DNA of 57,753 nt, taken from positions 1-57,753 of the IMG/VR virus record IMGVR_UViG_3300037156_000089. One strand, written 5' to 3'. This document shows, piece by piece, positions 45,027 through 52,988 of this stretch. Position 1 is the stretch's first letter; every line of letters starts with the position of its first letter. Origin of the DNA: a virus. Below the pieces are notes generated by a model. That model saw only the letters and a program-made list of their open reading frames with translations. It ran no database searches and was not told where the DNA came from. The position numbers were made by a program, and so were the translations under genes.

Positions 45027-47659
45027 TGCAAGACGACACCCAGCCTTCCGTCGCGATCAGCCCGGCTGACCGAGACATCGCGATCCGGACCATGATCGGC
45101 GAAGAAAGTACGCCCCATGGGCAGGCTGGGGTTGCCTCGACCATGCTCAATCGCGCGACGAGCGGGAAATACGGCGGCAAGTCACTGTCTGACGTGGCGT
45201 TCGCGCCCGGGCAGTTCGAGCCTTGGTCCTCTCGCGCCGCGGATCTGCTCAAGATCAGCCCGGACGATCCGAAATATCAGCGCGCGGGCGCGATCCTCGA
45301 CGGCGTTTCGTCGGGCGAGATCCCCGATTTTACCGGCGGCTCAACCCATTTCTATTCCCCCGGGTCGCAGGCTGCTTTGGGTCGGAATGCTCCCAATTGG
45401 GCGAGCGGGCAGGGCACGCCATTGGGGAAGACGATGTTCTACGCCCCAGAGGGTCCTGTGAGCTATAAACCGGCGGCAAAGGCGATTGCGGCGGCGACCA
45501 CGGCACCGGTGGCAGACCCGTACGCCGGACTGATCGCGCAATATACGCAGCCGACTGCTCAGGCTGATCCGTATGCTGATCTGATCAAGCAATACACCGG
45601 TGCGCCGGAAGCATCCGGCGCTGGACCGTCGGCAGCGCCGACCGCGGCCGCAGCATCAGCCGCCGTAGACCCGTACGGCGACCTAATTCGGCAGTACACC
45701 GGCACACCGGATGCCGCGCCAGCCGCGCCCACCGCTCCCGCGACGCCCATCGGCGTCAACGATTCCGTGCGCGCCATTGCGCGAGGCGTGCCGATCATCG
45801 GCGGCGCCCTAAATAAGATCGATGCGGCGACAAACGCAGCTCTCGCGCCTATCGCAAACCGGTTCTTCGATCCGCAGGACCAGTTGAAAGGCGAAACCTT
45901 TGGCGAACGCTACGCAAATTCGCTCGAGCAACAGAACCAGGGGGACAAAGCATTCGGCGAACAGCACCAGATAGCTGACAACGTGCTTGGCGCGGTCGGC
46001 GCTGTCGGCGGGACTGTACCGATGATGATGGCAGCCCCCGGCGCCTTTGGCGTTGGCTCAGGCAACCTGCTTGCGCGCTCTGTCGCCAGTGCGGCCTCCG
46101 GGGGCGTTATCGGCGGGGCTGACGCAGGTGTTCGCTCCGGCGGTGATCTGGATGCGGTGAAGAGCGGCGCTGAGGTAGGGCTGGCGTTTGGCGGCATTGC
46201 TCCTGCAATTGGATCGGCCGTCGGCGCGGGCATCAACAAGCTCACAAACTTCGCTACCCGCACCACGCCCGCTGCGCGCAATGTCGCCGGTGTCCTATCC
46301 GATATCGGCATGACGCCGCAGCAGGCGGATAACGCCCTCTCTCGGATTGGTCCGCAGGCGGTTTTAGCTGATATCGATCCGGCTTTGACCACAGAGGCCG
46401 GAGGCCTCGCGTCTCTCGGCGGAGCGCCTACGTCGGTCCTCAAGAAAGCTATGGCTGCGCGCGGGGCGGGAGCAGACAACCGAGTGGCGCAGGCGGTCGA
46501 TCAATCGCTCGGCCCGAAGCCAGACCTCACAGCAGCCGTGGAAGCCATCGAAAAGGACGCCGCGACTCGCGCTGGGCCGCATTATAACGCTGGCCGGAAC
46601 GGTGCGCCCATGGACGTAACCGGCGTGCTCGCCGACATCGACTCGCGGCTACCGAATGCCACGGGCGGGGCTGAGAGCGTCCTGAACAAGATCAAGGGCT
46701 TCCTGACGGACAAGGTCGCCAGTGGGGCCAATCCGACCGGCCTCGACGTCCCCAAGAGCGACCCCGGCGCGATCCATGCCGCCCGGCAGGCGCTTGACGA
46801 CATGATTGAAAAAATGCCGCTCGATACGTCCGCCGGCAAGAACGCATATCGGGTGGCGAATGATCTTCGTAACAAACTAGATACGGTCGTGAAGGGAAAT
46901 CCGGACTTCGCGGCGGGCGACGCCATCTATGCGCAATCGATGGGGATTCGAGATGCGATGCAGGAAGGCGTTGACGCATTCAAAAAGGCTGTCCGCCCCG
47001 AGGATATGGCGCGCACGATTGCATCAATGAGCCCAGAGCAGGCTGCAGCCTACCGTCAAGGGGCGCGCGTTACGATCGGCGACACGATGGAGGGCGCCCA
47101 GCGCGGTGAGCACGCTGGCGCGCAAAGCATGTTTGGGCGGGGCTCTGCGAACAGGGCGAAGCTCGACACGCTCTTCCCGAAAGCCGGCGATGTTTTCGAC
47201 ATGCTGCACGGCGAGGCGTCTATGCGCACGACGGAGCAGCGCGTGGCCCTCAATTCCGCGACCGCAGAGCGTCAGGCCGTCCAGCAAAAATATTCGCCCT
47301 CGTCAGAGCAAGGCATGAGTGCGGCTGTCCCGGTGCTGGGTCAGGCTATGGGCGGCGGGTATGGTGCAGCGGCGGCCACCGGCGGTCGGATGTTATATGG
47401 TGCCCTGCATGATGCCTTTACGACAGCGGCTCGGAACAAGCTGACCGAGGGAACGGCGCGCGGTCTGGCGGCATCGGGGCCGGAACAACGTGCGTTCATG
47501 GCCCAAATCGGCAGGGCAGCAAACTCGCAGCGGGTATCGAACGCGCTTACGGGCGGGGTCTCATCGGCCGCGAATGCCCTCACGAGATCAGGGGCTCAGG
47601 AATATAATAATCAGGTCATCCCGACGCTGACCGTCAACCGCCTATCGGGGGCTCAATAA
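45026..47659 (+). CDS. Large ejection protein with N-terminal cell-wall hydrolase domain
   Basis: An 877-residue protein in the place of P22 gp16. Residues about 15-130 form a SleB-type cell wall hydrolase domain: DIAIRTMIGEESTPHGQAGV, STMLNRATSGKYGG and VAFAPGQFEPW. Three repeats of the type DPYADLIKQYTG follow (about 170-230), then a long helical and Ala/Gly-rich body. It would open the peptidoglycan and form part of the DNA-entry channel. The longest gene of the window. Confidence 0.85.
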   Translation: MQDDTQPSVAISPADRDIAIRTMIGEESTPHGQAGVASTMLNRATSGKYGGKSLSDVAFAPGQFEPWSSRAADLLKISPDDPKYQRAGAILDGVSSGEIPDFTGGSTHFYSPGSQAALGRNAPNWASGQGTPLGKTMFYAPEGPVSYKPAAKAIAAATTAPVADPYAGLIAQYTQPTAQADPYADLIKQYTGAPEASGAGPSAAPTAAAASAAVDPYGDLIRQYTGTPDAAPAAPTAPATPIGVNDSVRAIARGVPIIGGALNKIDAATNAALAPIANRFFDPQDQLKGETFGERYANSLEQQNQGDKAFGEQHQIADNVLGAVGAVGGTVPMMMAAPGAFGVGSGNLLARSVASAASGGVIGGADAGVRSGGDLDAVKSGAEVGLAFGGIAPAIGSAVGAGINKLTNFATRTTPAARNVAGVLSDIGMTPQQADNALSRIGPQAVLADIDPALTTEAGGLASLGGAPTSVLKKAMAARGAGADNRVAQAVDQSLGPKPDLTAAVEAIEKDAATRAGPHYNAGRNGAPMDVTGVLADIDSRLPNATGGAESVLNKIKGFLTDKVASGANPTGLDVPKSDPGAIHAARQALDDMIEKMPLDTSAGKNAYRVANDLRNKLDTVVKGNPDFAAGDAIYAQSMGIRDAMQEGVDAFKKAVRPEDMARTIASMSPEQAAAYRQGARVTIGDTMEGAQRGEHAGAQSMFGRGSANRAKLDTLFPKAGDVFDMLHGEASMRTTEQRVALNSATAERQAVQQKYSPSSEQGMSAAVPVLGQAMGGGYGAAAATGGRMLYGALHDAFTTAARNKLTEGTARGLAASGPEQRAFMAQIGRAANSQRVSNALTGGVSSAANALTRSGAQEYNNQVIPTLTVNRLSGAQ

Positions 47660-47829
47660 CCGGATCTTTCCGCTTTCTGGCCAGCCCACAATACCAGAAG
47701 TGTCAACACGACGCCGAGGGCGAACCCATCGCCGAATTGGCTGCTAATCCCAGTAACGAGGTACCGGACACAATAATAGACCCCGACCATAACAACTGTG
47801 CCGAGCGTGTAGGTGATAAGCTTTCTCAT
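47653..47829 (-). CDS. 58-residue two-helix membrane protein
   Basis: Reverse-strand gene starting MRKLITYTLGTVVMVGVYYC, with two membrane helices (about 5-27 and 34-52) and a charged end. Its stop overlaps the end of the ejection gene. It is below common length cut-offs but strongly membrane-like. Placed against the direction of the late operon, it may be a moron such as a superinfection-exclusion protein; that is inference. Confidence 0.6.
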   Translation of the reverse strand: MRKLITYTLGTVVMVGVYYCVRYLVTGISSQFGDGFALGVVLTLLVLWAGQKAERSGY

Positions 47830-47912
47830 ATTCTCGGCACTTTCTTCGGACTAATCAGGGTATGGTTAAGCGGAGAAATCGGTTTTGTTGGAGCGGTCAC
47901 TTGGTCTCCTGC

Positions 47913-48374
47913 TCATTTCTCTGAAGATGTGCATTTCCCTGTATTTAAATCCATTCCGTACTGCCCGAGATTTGTAGTCCAGATTTTTTTATAATCTCCA
48001 CTTAGCTTATTTATTATGATAGTAATTGTGTAAATAGCATTATTACCGTCGTCATTTAACGATGCTTTTTCAGCATGCGCTATGGTCGCAAATTTATTGT
48101 TGGTGGTAATTTTGTATGTGGCTGGATAAAATGGGGTTCCTAAGTACTTATGAACTAAGTCAAGTACAGGCTCCTTCTGTCCAGGAACTGGATCTGCCGC
48201 GCCTTTGGCCTCATCTTTAAGGAATGCGCCATCAACAAGGTACTGATCGATTGTTATGTCGTTGGTCGGCTGACCGGAGGAGTGAGCGCAATACCAGCGC
48301 GTGCTTTCAAGGCCTAGCGCGGGCGACCCAGCCAGCAACCCGCACGCCATCACAACCACTGCAATTTTCTTCAT
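47913..48374 (-). CDS. Exported protein of unknown function
   Basis: A 153-residue protein with a Sec signal peptide (MKKIAVVVMACGLLAGSPAL, cleavage around residues 22-24). The mature part has ESTRWYCAHSSGQPTNDITI, then FATIAHAEKASLND and YTITIIINKLSGDY, with two cysteines that could pair. The DNA is much more A+T-rich than the surrounding phage sequence. GGGAGG precedes ATG 48374. It resembles periplasmic accessory proteins carried as morons. Confidence 0.7.
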   Translation of the reverse strand: MKKIAVVVMACGLLAGSPALGLESTRWYCAHSSGQPTNDITIDQYLVDGAFLKDEAKGAADPVPGQKEPVLDLVHKYLGTPFYPATYKITTNNKFATIAHAEKASLNDDGNNAIYTITIIINKLSGDYKKIWTTNLGQYGMDLNTGKCTSSEK

Positions 48375-48439
48375 TCCCGCCTCCCCAGACTTTAGGGGAG
48401 GGAGCATAGCTGAACTTAACTGAGAGAGGATAGCCCCGC

Positions 48440-48730
48440 ATGGAACAGGGAAAAAAGCCCAGAACGTCAAAAAGCGTGGTGCCTTACGTCCTCACCCTCA
48501 TCGAATGGGTTGATGCGAGTCGTCTGAGCGACGGCTGGATGGACTTAAGCAGCATCCCCGATCCGTATGCGCACAAGTGCGTTACGGTCGGGTTTGTCGT
48601 CGCTGAGAACGATTTTGCGAAGGTATTGGTCCCGACCATCGGGGACACAGAGCACACCGGCAATAGTCATACGTACGGAGGAATGATGATTCCCCGGTCC
48701 GCGATCATTCAAGAGAGGGTTCTTCGCTAG
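48440..48730 (+). CDS. Small accessory protein
   Basis: A 96-residue protein (SKSVVPYVLTLIEWVDASRL, YAHKCVTVGFVVAENDFAKV, TYGGMMIPRSAI). The pattern of strands ending in TYGGMMIPRSAI occurs in small hypothetical phage genes. GAGAGGA precedes the ATG. Divergent to the exported protein at 47913. Confidence 0.65.
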   Translation: MEQGKKPRTSKSVVPYVLTLIEWVDASRLSDGWMDLSSIPDPYAHKCVTVGFVVAENDFAKVLVPTIGDTEHTGNSHTYGGMMIPRSAIIQERVLR

Positions 48731-48736
48731 AGGCGC

Positions 48737-48898
48737 TTACCTCTTTTTCGACTTACCCTTGTCGGCCACCCCTTGCCGGGCTGCTACTGAGGCGTCTGCC
48801 ATTGTCCGTCCACCGGATGAATGGCCTCCGCGAAGCTCTTTGCTTCCGTCAGTGGTCTCTTTCTTGGTCGGAGGCTTGATTATCTCTTTCTTGGCCAT
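48737..48898 (-). CDS. Small basic protein
   Basis: A 53-residue Lys/Thr/Gly-rich protein (MAKKEIIKPPTKKETTDGSK, then GKSKKR at the end), probably disordered. Start at 48898 is preferred (AGGATCGCGGAA before ATG); the frame is open up to 48949. Function unknown. Confidence 0.5.
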   Translation of the reverse strand: MAKKEIIKPPTKKETTDGSKELRGGHSSGGRTMADASVAARQGVADKGKSKKR

Positions 48899-49000
48899 TT
48901 CCGCGATCCTCAGGGCAGAGCCAGAATCAGCTCTGCGTTGATGATACATGGTTGTTTCGGAAAGCAAGCGACGTGGGCGGGAGTCGAATCTGGGTCCGGG

Positions 49001-49186
49001 TCAGCCCTTCAGTGCTTTCTCAAGAATGCGCCGAATGGCTTCTGAGCGTGAAGGTTTTGGATCGGGCTGTGCTGAAATCCAAGCGTCGAGTCGATCCAAG
49101 AGACGTCGATGAATGCGCGCACGAACCTCCTCGGTGTCTACCGGGGGGCGGCCTCGTGTCGATTTCTTGCGCGCATCAATTGACAT
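49001..49186 (-). CDS. Ribbon-helix-helix DNA-binding protein, copy C
   Basis: A 61-residue paralogue of the protein at 296-484: STRGRPPVDTEEVRARIHRR, LLDRLDAWI, then SRSEAIRRILEKALKG. The shared frame, length and the shared divergent promoter and leader show that the whole unit was duplicated or exchanged. Its probable operator has half-sites around TTGCGCGCA (49167-49175) and ATACGCGCATAAAA (49197-49210). Confidence 0.75.
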   Translation of the reverse strand: MSIDARKKSTRGRPPVDTEEVRARIHRRLLDRLDAWISAQPDPKPSRSEAIRRILEKALKG

Positions 49187-49208
49187 GGCGATTTTATACG
49201 CGCATAAA
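49180..49208 (+). promoter_or_regulatory. Rightward promoter of cassette C
   Basis: TTGACA (49180-49185), 17-bp spacer, CATAAA (49203-49208). The start codon of the RHH gene (49186-49184) overlaps the -35 box, as in cassette A, so a bound repressor would block both genes. Confidence 0.65.
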
Positions 49209-49212
49209 AGAC

Positions 49213-49247
49213 GGGCCGCAAGCGATTTGCGAGATCGCAGGCGGCCC
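49213..49247 (+). ncRNA. 35-nt leader stem-loop, copy C
   Basis: Same stems as copy A (GGGCCGC/GCGGCCC at 49213-49219 and 49241-49247; inner GCGAT/ATCGC), differing only by one loop base. Directly upstream of the gene at 49278, with the same spacing to a GGAGCG ribosome site. Confidence 0.7.
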
Positions 49248-49277
49248 TGACCACCGAACGCTTAACAGGAGCGCCCC

Positions 49278-49703
49278 ATGGCTAATTCCGCGAATACCAC
49301 GAATCTGTCCCGCCGTCTCATGCTGCTGCGCACGGGCGGGGCGCTTGCCGCCACCGCCGTTCTTCCAGCCGTTGCTCTGGCGACCATGCAGCCCGCATCC
49401 GCACAAGCCGTCATGGCGACGGGCATCGACCCTGTTCTGAAAGCCATCGGTGTATATTGGGACGCGCGCGACGGCATGAACGCCATTGCGGATCCTTATG
49501 ATGACGATGCCATCGATGCAGCCGCCGACCGTCTTATGGAAGCAAGGAGAGGCATTCTCTACGCGCTTCCGACAACTCAGGCCGGAGCCGTCCAGTTGGC
49601 GCGCTTCACGGCGAACGAAGCCAGTAAGGAAGACCGAGATCTGGGCATAGCGATCGATACGATCTGCGCTTTTCTCGTCAACACCGTTGGGACGAGTGTC
49701 TGA
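49278..49703 (+). CDS. Exported protein with Tat-like signal
   Basis: A 141-residue protein. Residues 1-42 look like a twin-arginine signal: NLSRRLMLLRTGGALAATAV, a hydrophobic stretch and ASAQA. The mature part is helical (VLKAIGVYWDARDGMNAI, DDDAIDAAADRLMEARRG). It has its own promoter and leader (cassette C). Possibly a periplasmic protein made from the prophage or early in infection; function unknown. Confidence 0.7.
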   Translation: MANSANTTNLSRRLMLLRTGGALAATAVLPAVALATMQPASAQAVMATGIDPVLKAIGVYWDARDGMNAIADPYDDDAIDAAADRLMEARRGILYALPTTQAGAVQLARFTANEASKEDRDLGIAIDTICAFLVNTVGTSV

Positions 49704-49825
49704 TCTCACCTTTTCACGAATTCCCCGCTGCCATGGGGATGAGCGCGCCAAGCTCCCGCTTGTAAAGCCGGGCAACACCTAGCAACGCTGTATTTCTGAA
49801 TTCAGTTTCGCGCTTCGGCGCGGAG

Positions 49826-49890
49826 GCTCGTGCTTCTACCACGAGCGGACGGGGGAGCCTGAGCTTGCAGGCAGTAGAGCTCCCCCGTCC
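49826..49890 (+). promoter_or_regulatory. Back-to-back hairpins before Rha gene 2
   Basis: GCTCGTG/CACGAGC (49826-49832, 49840-49846) is followed at once by GGACGGGGGAGC/GCTCCCCCGTCC (49847-49858, 49879-49890), both perfect. No T run follows. The GACGGGG core is shared with the hairpin before Rha gene 1. They may control Rha expression at RNA level or bind a regulator as DNA. Confidence 0.6.
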
Positions 49891-49936
49891 TTCATCCACG
49901 GCCGCGTAGAAGACGGCCATGGACTAGGTCAAGCAG

Positions 49937-50650
49937 ATGACCAATAATGATCTTTCTACAGTCCCCCTCACCATGTCGAGTCTGGAAATCGCGGGCTTAG
50001 CGGTGAAGCGGCATGACCATGTCATCCGCGACATAAAGAAAATGCTCTCTGATCTAGAAATCACTTCTCCCCAAATTTGGGGGAAAGTAGCTTCTGACGG
50101 CGGGCGCCCACTAGATGTGGCGTATCTCTCAAAGAGAGAGACCTTGATCCTCGTCTCCGGCTATTCGACCGAGCTTCGAGCCCGGATCATCGATCGCTGG
50201 ATGCAGCTCGAGGCCGCGGTCGCTGGGGATGGAGACGGCATTATTACGAAGCTGGACCGCTCCGTGATGAACGACCTCGGCGGCATGATCAAAGGCATCC
50301 TTCACAAGCAGCTTGCCAACGTCGTTCCCGACATGGTGGAAGCTGAGATCGCGAAGCGGCAGTTCGCAGTCGTGCACGCTGTCACTGCTGGCGAGGTCAT
50401 TGTTATGGCCGGTATCGAGAACCGGAAGGGTTTGAAAGGCTTGGCGAGCGTCATTTCCAAGCACTTGCAGCGGTTCCATGCCGCGCACGCAGTGGCTGTG
50501 AAAATTGCTACTCTCGGCACGCGCTCGGCATATGCCTTCGACCCGGCACTCTGTCGGCAGTGGCTCGCAGAGCAGGGCAAGGATCTGATCTTAAAGCGCA
50601 TCGCAGAGCGTCGTGGGCAGGGCGTACTGAAGCTCGTTCCGCCGAAGTAG
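49937..50650 (+). CDS. rha: Rha-family phage regulatory protein 2
   Basis: A 237-residue protein. The N-terminal Rha domain (about 10-90) has LTMSSLEIAGLAVKRHDHVI, AYLSKRETLILVSGYSTELR and ARIIDRWMQLE. The C-terminal part is unlike that of Rha 1 (GLKGLASVISKHLQRFHAAH, ALCRQWLAEQGKDLILKRIA) and could be another DNA-binding domain. It is the last gene before a terminator and the tail fibre genes. Confidence 0.85.
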   Translation: MTNNDLSTVPLTMSSLEIAGLAVKRHDHVIRDIKKMLSDLEITSPQIWGKVASDGGRPLDVAYLSKRETLILVSGYSTELRARIIDRWMQLEAAVAGDGDGIITKLDRSVMNDLGGMIKGILHKQLANVVPDMVEAEIAKRQFAVVHAVTAGEVIVMAGIENRKGLKGLASVISKHLQRFHAAHAVAVKIATLGTRSAYAFDPALCRQWLAEQGKDLILKRIAERRGQGVLKLVPPK

Positions 50651-50695
50651 AGCCCGATTCAAAGCCGGTCGGTCGCACATCGACACGCAACATCA

Positions 50696-50719
50696 GGGCG
50701 TCCTTCGGGGCGCCCTTTT
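50696..50719 (+). terminator. Intrinsic terminator after Rha gene 2
   Basis: GGGCGTCC (50696-50703), TTCG loop, GGGCGCCC (50708-50715), then TTTT. It lies only 15 bp before the ATG of the tail fibre gene, so that gene needs read-through or its message starts beyond this point. Confidence 0.8.
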
Positions 50720-50733
50720 CTTATGGAGCCCAC

Positions 50734-52272
50734 ATGACCACGAACCGCGTTCTAAGCCTGTTCCTGGCGCTTTGCTTCAGCGGCATGGCCCACGCAGCCA
50801 CGCTCCTCCCGCCCGGAGAGATCACGTTCCTTGACAACAATGGCCTGCCGTTGGCCGGTGGCCTAGCTTATTTCTACGTCCCCAACACTTTGACGCCGAA
50901 AAACACCTATAGGGACGGTGCCCAAACGACCCTTAATCAAAACCCCGTGCTGCTGGACGGTTCCGGCCGGGCGATCATTTACGGGGCCGGCACCTATCGC
51001 CAGATCCTGAAGGACTCGACCGGGAACCTCGTTTGGGATCAGACGACAGCAGACACGTCGAGCAACAACTTCTCTTGGGCCGGAATAACTGGCGGGTCCG
51101 CCAATGCCCAGACTGTCACGGCGCCGAACTTCACCATCGGCGATGGCCAGACGATCGGCTTTGTCGCCGGCCTGACGAATACGGGGGCGACGACCCTTAG
51201 CGTCAACGGCGGCACTCCGATCAATCTTGCGAAAGCGACCGCATCCGGCCCGATCAGCCTCAACGGCGGCGAAATCATCCTCGGCAACCAATACGAGGTC
51301 ACATACAGCGCCTCAGCCGGAAACCTTCAGCTCGTATCATTCCCGACCCCGCCGGGCATCGGGCAATCCAGCACGATCGCTTCTGCCTCCACGACCGATC
51401 TCGGCACGATCACATCCCATCTTGCCAACATCAGCGGATCGACGCCGATCACATCATTCGGCGCTTCGGCAAGCACGTCCTCCCCGTTTTATGTCGTGAC
51501 GTTTAGTGGTGCCCTTTCTGTCACCTACAACGCATCGAGCATGATCCTGCCCGGCGGCGGGAACATCACGACTGCATCCGGTGATAGCCTATTCGCTCAA
51601 TATCTTGGTTCTGGAAACTGGCGCGTTCTTTCCTATATGCCCGCGGCCTATCTTAGTGGGTATCCCGGTGAATTGCGGCCCTTCGCGGTGAATGCGTGCC
51701 CGGCGGGCTGGCTCAACGCGGACGGAACGCTCCGGTCTCGCAGCACCTATCCGACGCTGTATGCGGCTCTGGGGACAACCTGGGGCGCTGGGGATAGCTC
51801 CACGACGTTCGGCACGCCCGACACCCGAGGCCAGTTCATGCGCGGATGGGACAACGGGGCAGGGCTCGACGTGACCGTCATATCCGGCGTGACGACGAGC
51901 GGGAGCAATAGCGTCACGGGCCTGACGAGCACCGCAACATTCTACGTCGGGATGCCGATCAGCGGCGCGGGCATTCCGAGCGGGGCGACCCTCTCTTCGA
52001 TCGCGTCCTCAACCTCGGTGACTCTCTCGAGCAACGCGACAGCGAGCGCTACCGTCCCCCTGACATTCACAGGGCGAGCCTTCGCCAGCGCAGAAGATGA
52101 CGACCTCAAGGCGCACTCGCACGGCGGCATTCCCAACGGTTCGCTTGGCGTCAATACCAGTTCTTCCGGGTCTGCCGTTCCGGCGGGAACATCAGGCGGG
52201 ACCACGGCATCGACCGGCGGCGCTGAGACCCGCCCGAAGAACCTCGCGGTCCTCTACTGCCTGAAGACCTGA
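50734..52272 (+). CDS. Tail-collar fibre protein with signal peptide
   Basis: A 512-residue protein. Residues 1-22 (MTTNRVLSLFLALCFSGMAHAA) form a Sec signal peptide. The next part (GEITFLDNNGLPLAGGLAYF) is typical of tail fibre N-termini. Near 310-470 there is a phage tail collar domain: GWLNADGTLRSRSTYPTLYA, FGTPDTRGQFMRGWDNGAG, and the end ETRPKNLAVLYCLKT. An export signal on a fibre protein is unusual. Confidence 0.8.
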   Translation: MTTNRVLSLFLALCFSGMAHAATLLPPGEITFLDNNGLPLAGGLAYFYVPNTLTPKNTYRDGAQTTLNQNPVLLDGSGRAIIYGAGTYRQILKDSTGNLVWDQTTADTSSNNFSWAGITGGSANAQTVTAPNFTIGDGQTIGFVAGLTNTGATTLSVNGGTPINLAKATASGPISLNGGEIILGNQYEVTYSASAGNLQLVSFPTPPGIGQSSTIASASTTDLGTITSHLANISGSTPITSFGASASTSSPFYVVTFSGALSVTYNASSMILPGGGNITTASGDSLFAQYLGSGNWRVLSYMPAAYLSGYPGELRPFAVNACPAGWLNADGTLRSRSTYPTLYAALGTTWGAGDSSTTFGTPDTRGQFMRGWDNGAGLDVTVISGVTTSGSNSVTGLTSTATFYVGMPISGAGIPSGATLSSIASSTSVTLSSNATASATVPLTFTGRAFASAEDDDLKAHSHGGIPNGSLGVNTSSSGSAVPAGTSGGTTASTGGAETRPKNLAVLYCLKT

Positions 52273-52314
52273 ATCGCCCCTTCTGAATTCCGCCTCTCAA
52301 CAAAAGGCTACATC

Positions 52315-52986
52315 ATGCGCACCTTCCGAGTTTCCTTGATCGCGGCACTCCTTTTCAGCGCGGGGCCGCTGCTCGCCGCTCCGGCTCCCAATACCTCCGG
52401 CTCCATGGGTGTTTGCGATCAGAGCGCCCCGACGACAAACTGCCTCAAGCCGGGCGCAGATGGCTCAATCAACACGATTCCTCAGATCGGCGGCGCCCCG
52501 GTCACGACATCGAACCCTTTGCCTGTCGGAGCAGGGAACACGGTTTCGGTCTGCGTCACGCCGACGGTGACGGCGAGTAATGCCTATGGGACGAACTATG
52601 TCGTGGGCGGGCTGCTCACGTTCTCCAATGCCTTCACGGCGAAGGGCTCCGGACTTCTTCAGGGTGTCGCCGTCACGATCAAGAAGGTCGAGACATCGGG
52701 ATTCACCTTTGTTCCGTTCACATCGAACCCCTCAAATACAACTTGGACGGATGCTGCGGTGGCGGCCATCAATGCGGCAGATGTTGCGGCGGTGCGCGGC
52801 CCCGTTACGCTCACCAACTATTCCGGGCTTGGGACGCATACGGTCGCCTCTGCGGCGGCTATCGCTGAGGCGCTCGCGCCGGGAGCGACGCTTTACGGCG
52901 TGTTGATCGCGAATGGGGCTCTGACCAACAACTTCGGGTCGACGTCCGACGTTCAGGTCTGCGTTAAAACCCTGCAGGACCAGTGA
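52315..52986 (+). CDS. Signal-peptide protein of the tail-fibre region
   Basis: A 223-residue protein with a hydrophobic N-terminus (MRTFRVSLIAALLFSAGPLL then AAPAPN). The rest is beta-rich (KPGADGSINTIPQIGGAPVT, NYVVGGLLTFSNAFTAKGSG). Similar proteins occur beside fibre genes in alphaproteobacterial phages. It may be a minor fibre part. Overlap with the next frame at the stop. Confidence 0.7.
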   Translation: MRTFRVSLIAALLFSAGPLLAAPAPNTSGSMGVCDQSAPTTNCLKPGADGSINTIPQIGGAPVTTSNPLPVGAGNTVSVCVTPTVTASNAYGTNYVVGGLLTFSNAFTAKGSGLLQGVAVTIKKVETSGFTFVPFTSNPSNTTWTDAAVAAINAADVAAVRGPVTLTNYSGLGTHTVASAAAIAEALAPGATLYGVLIANGALTNNFGSTSDVQVCVKTLQDQ

Positions 52987-52988
52987 TC

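Noticed and set aside
47737-47994. Rightward 85-codon frame after the ejection genes
   Set aside because: Opposes the strongly membrane-like reverse gene 47653-47829 and has no ribosome site.
48960-49000. tRNA-like GGGAGTCGAATC motif
   Set aside because: T-arm stem does not pair and no acceptor or anticodon arm could be drawn.
49714-49920. Reverse 68-codon frame before Rha gene 2
   Set aside because: Its sequence follows two perfect hairpins and is Arg/Ala-rich; better explained as structured leader.
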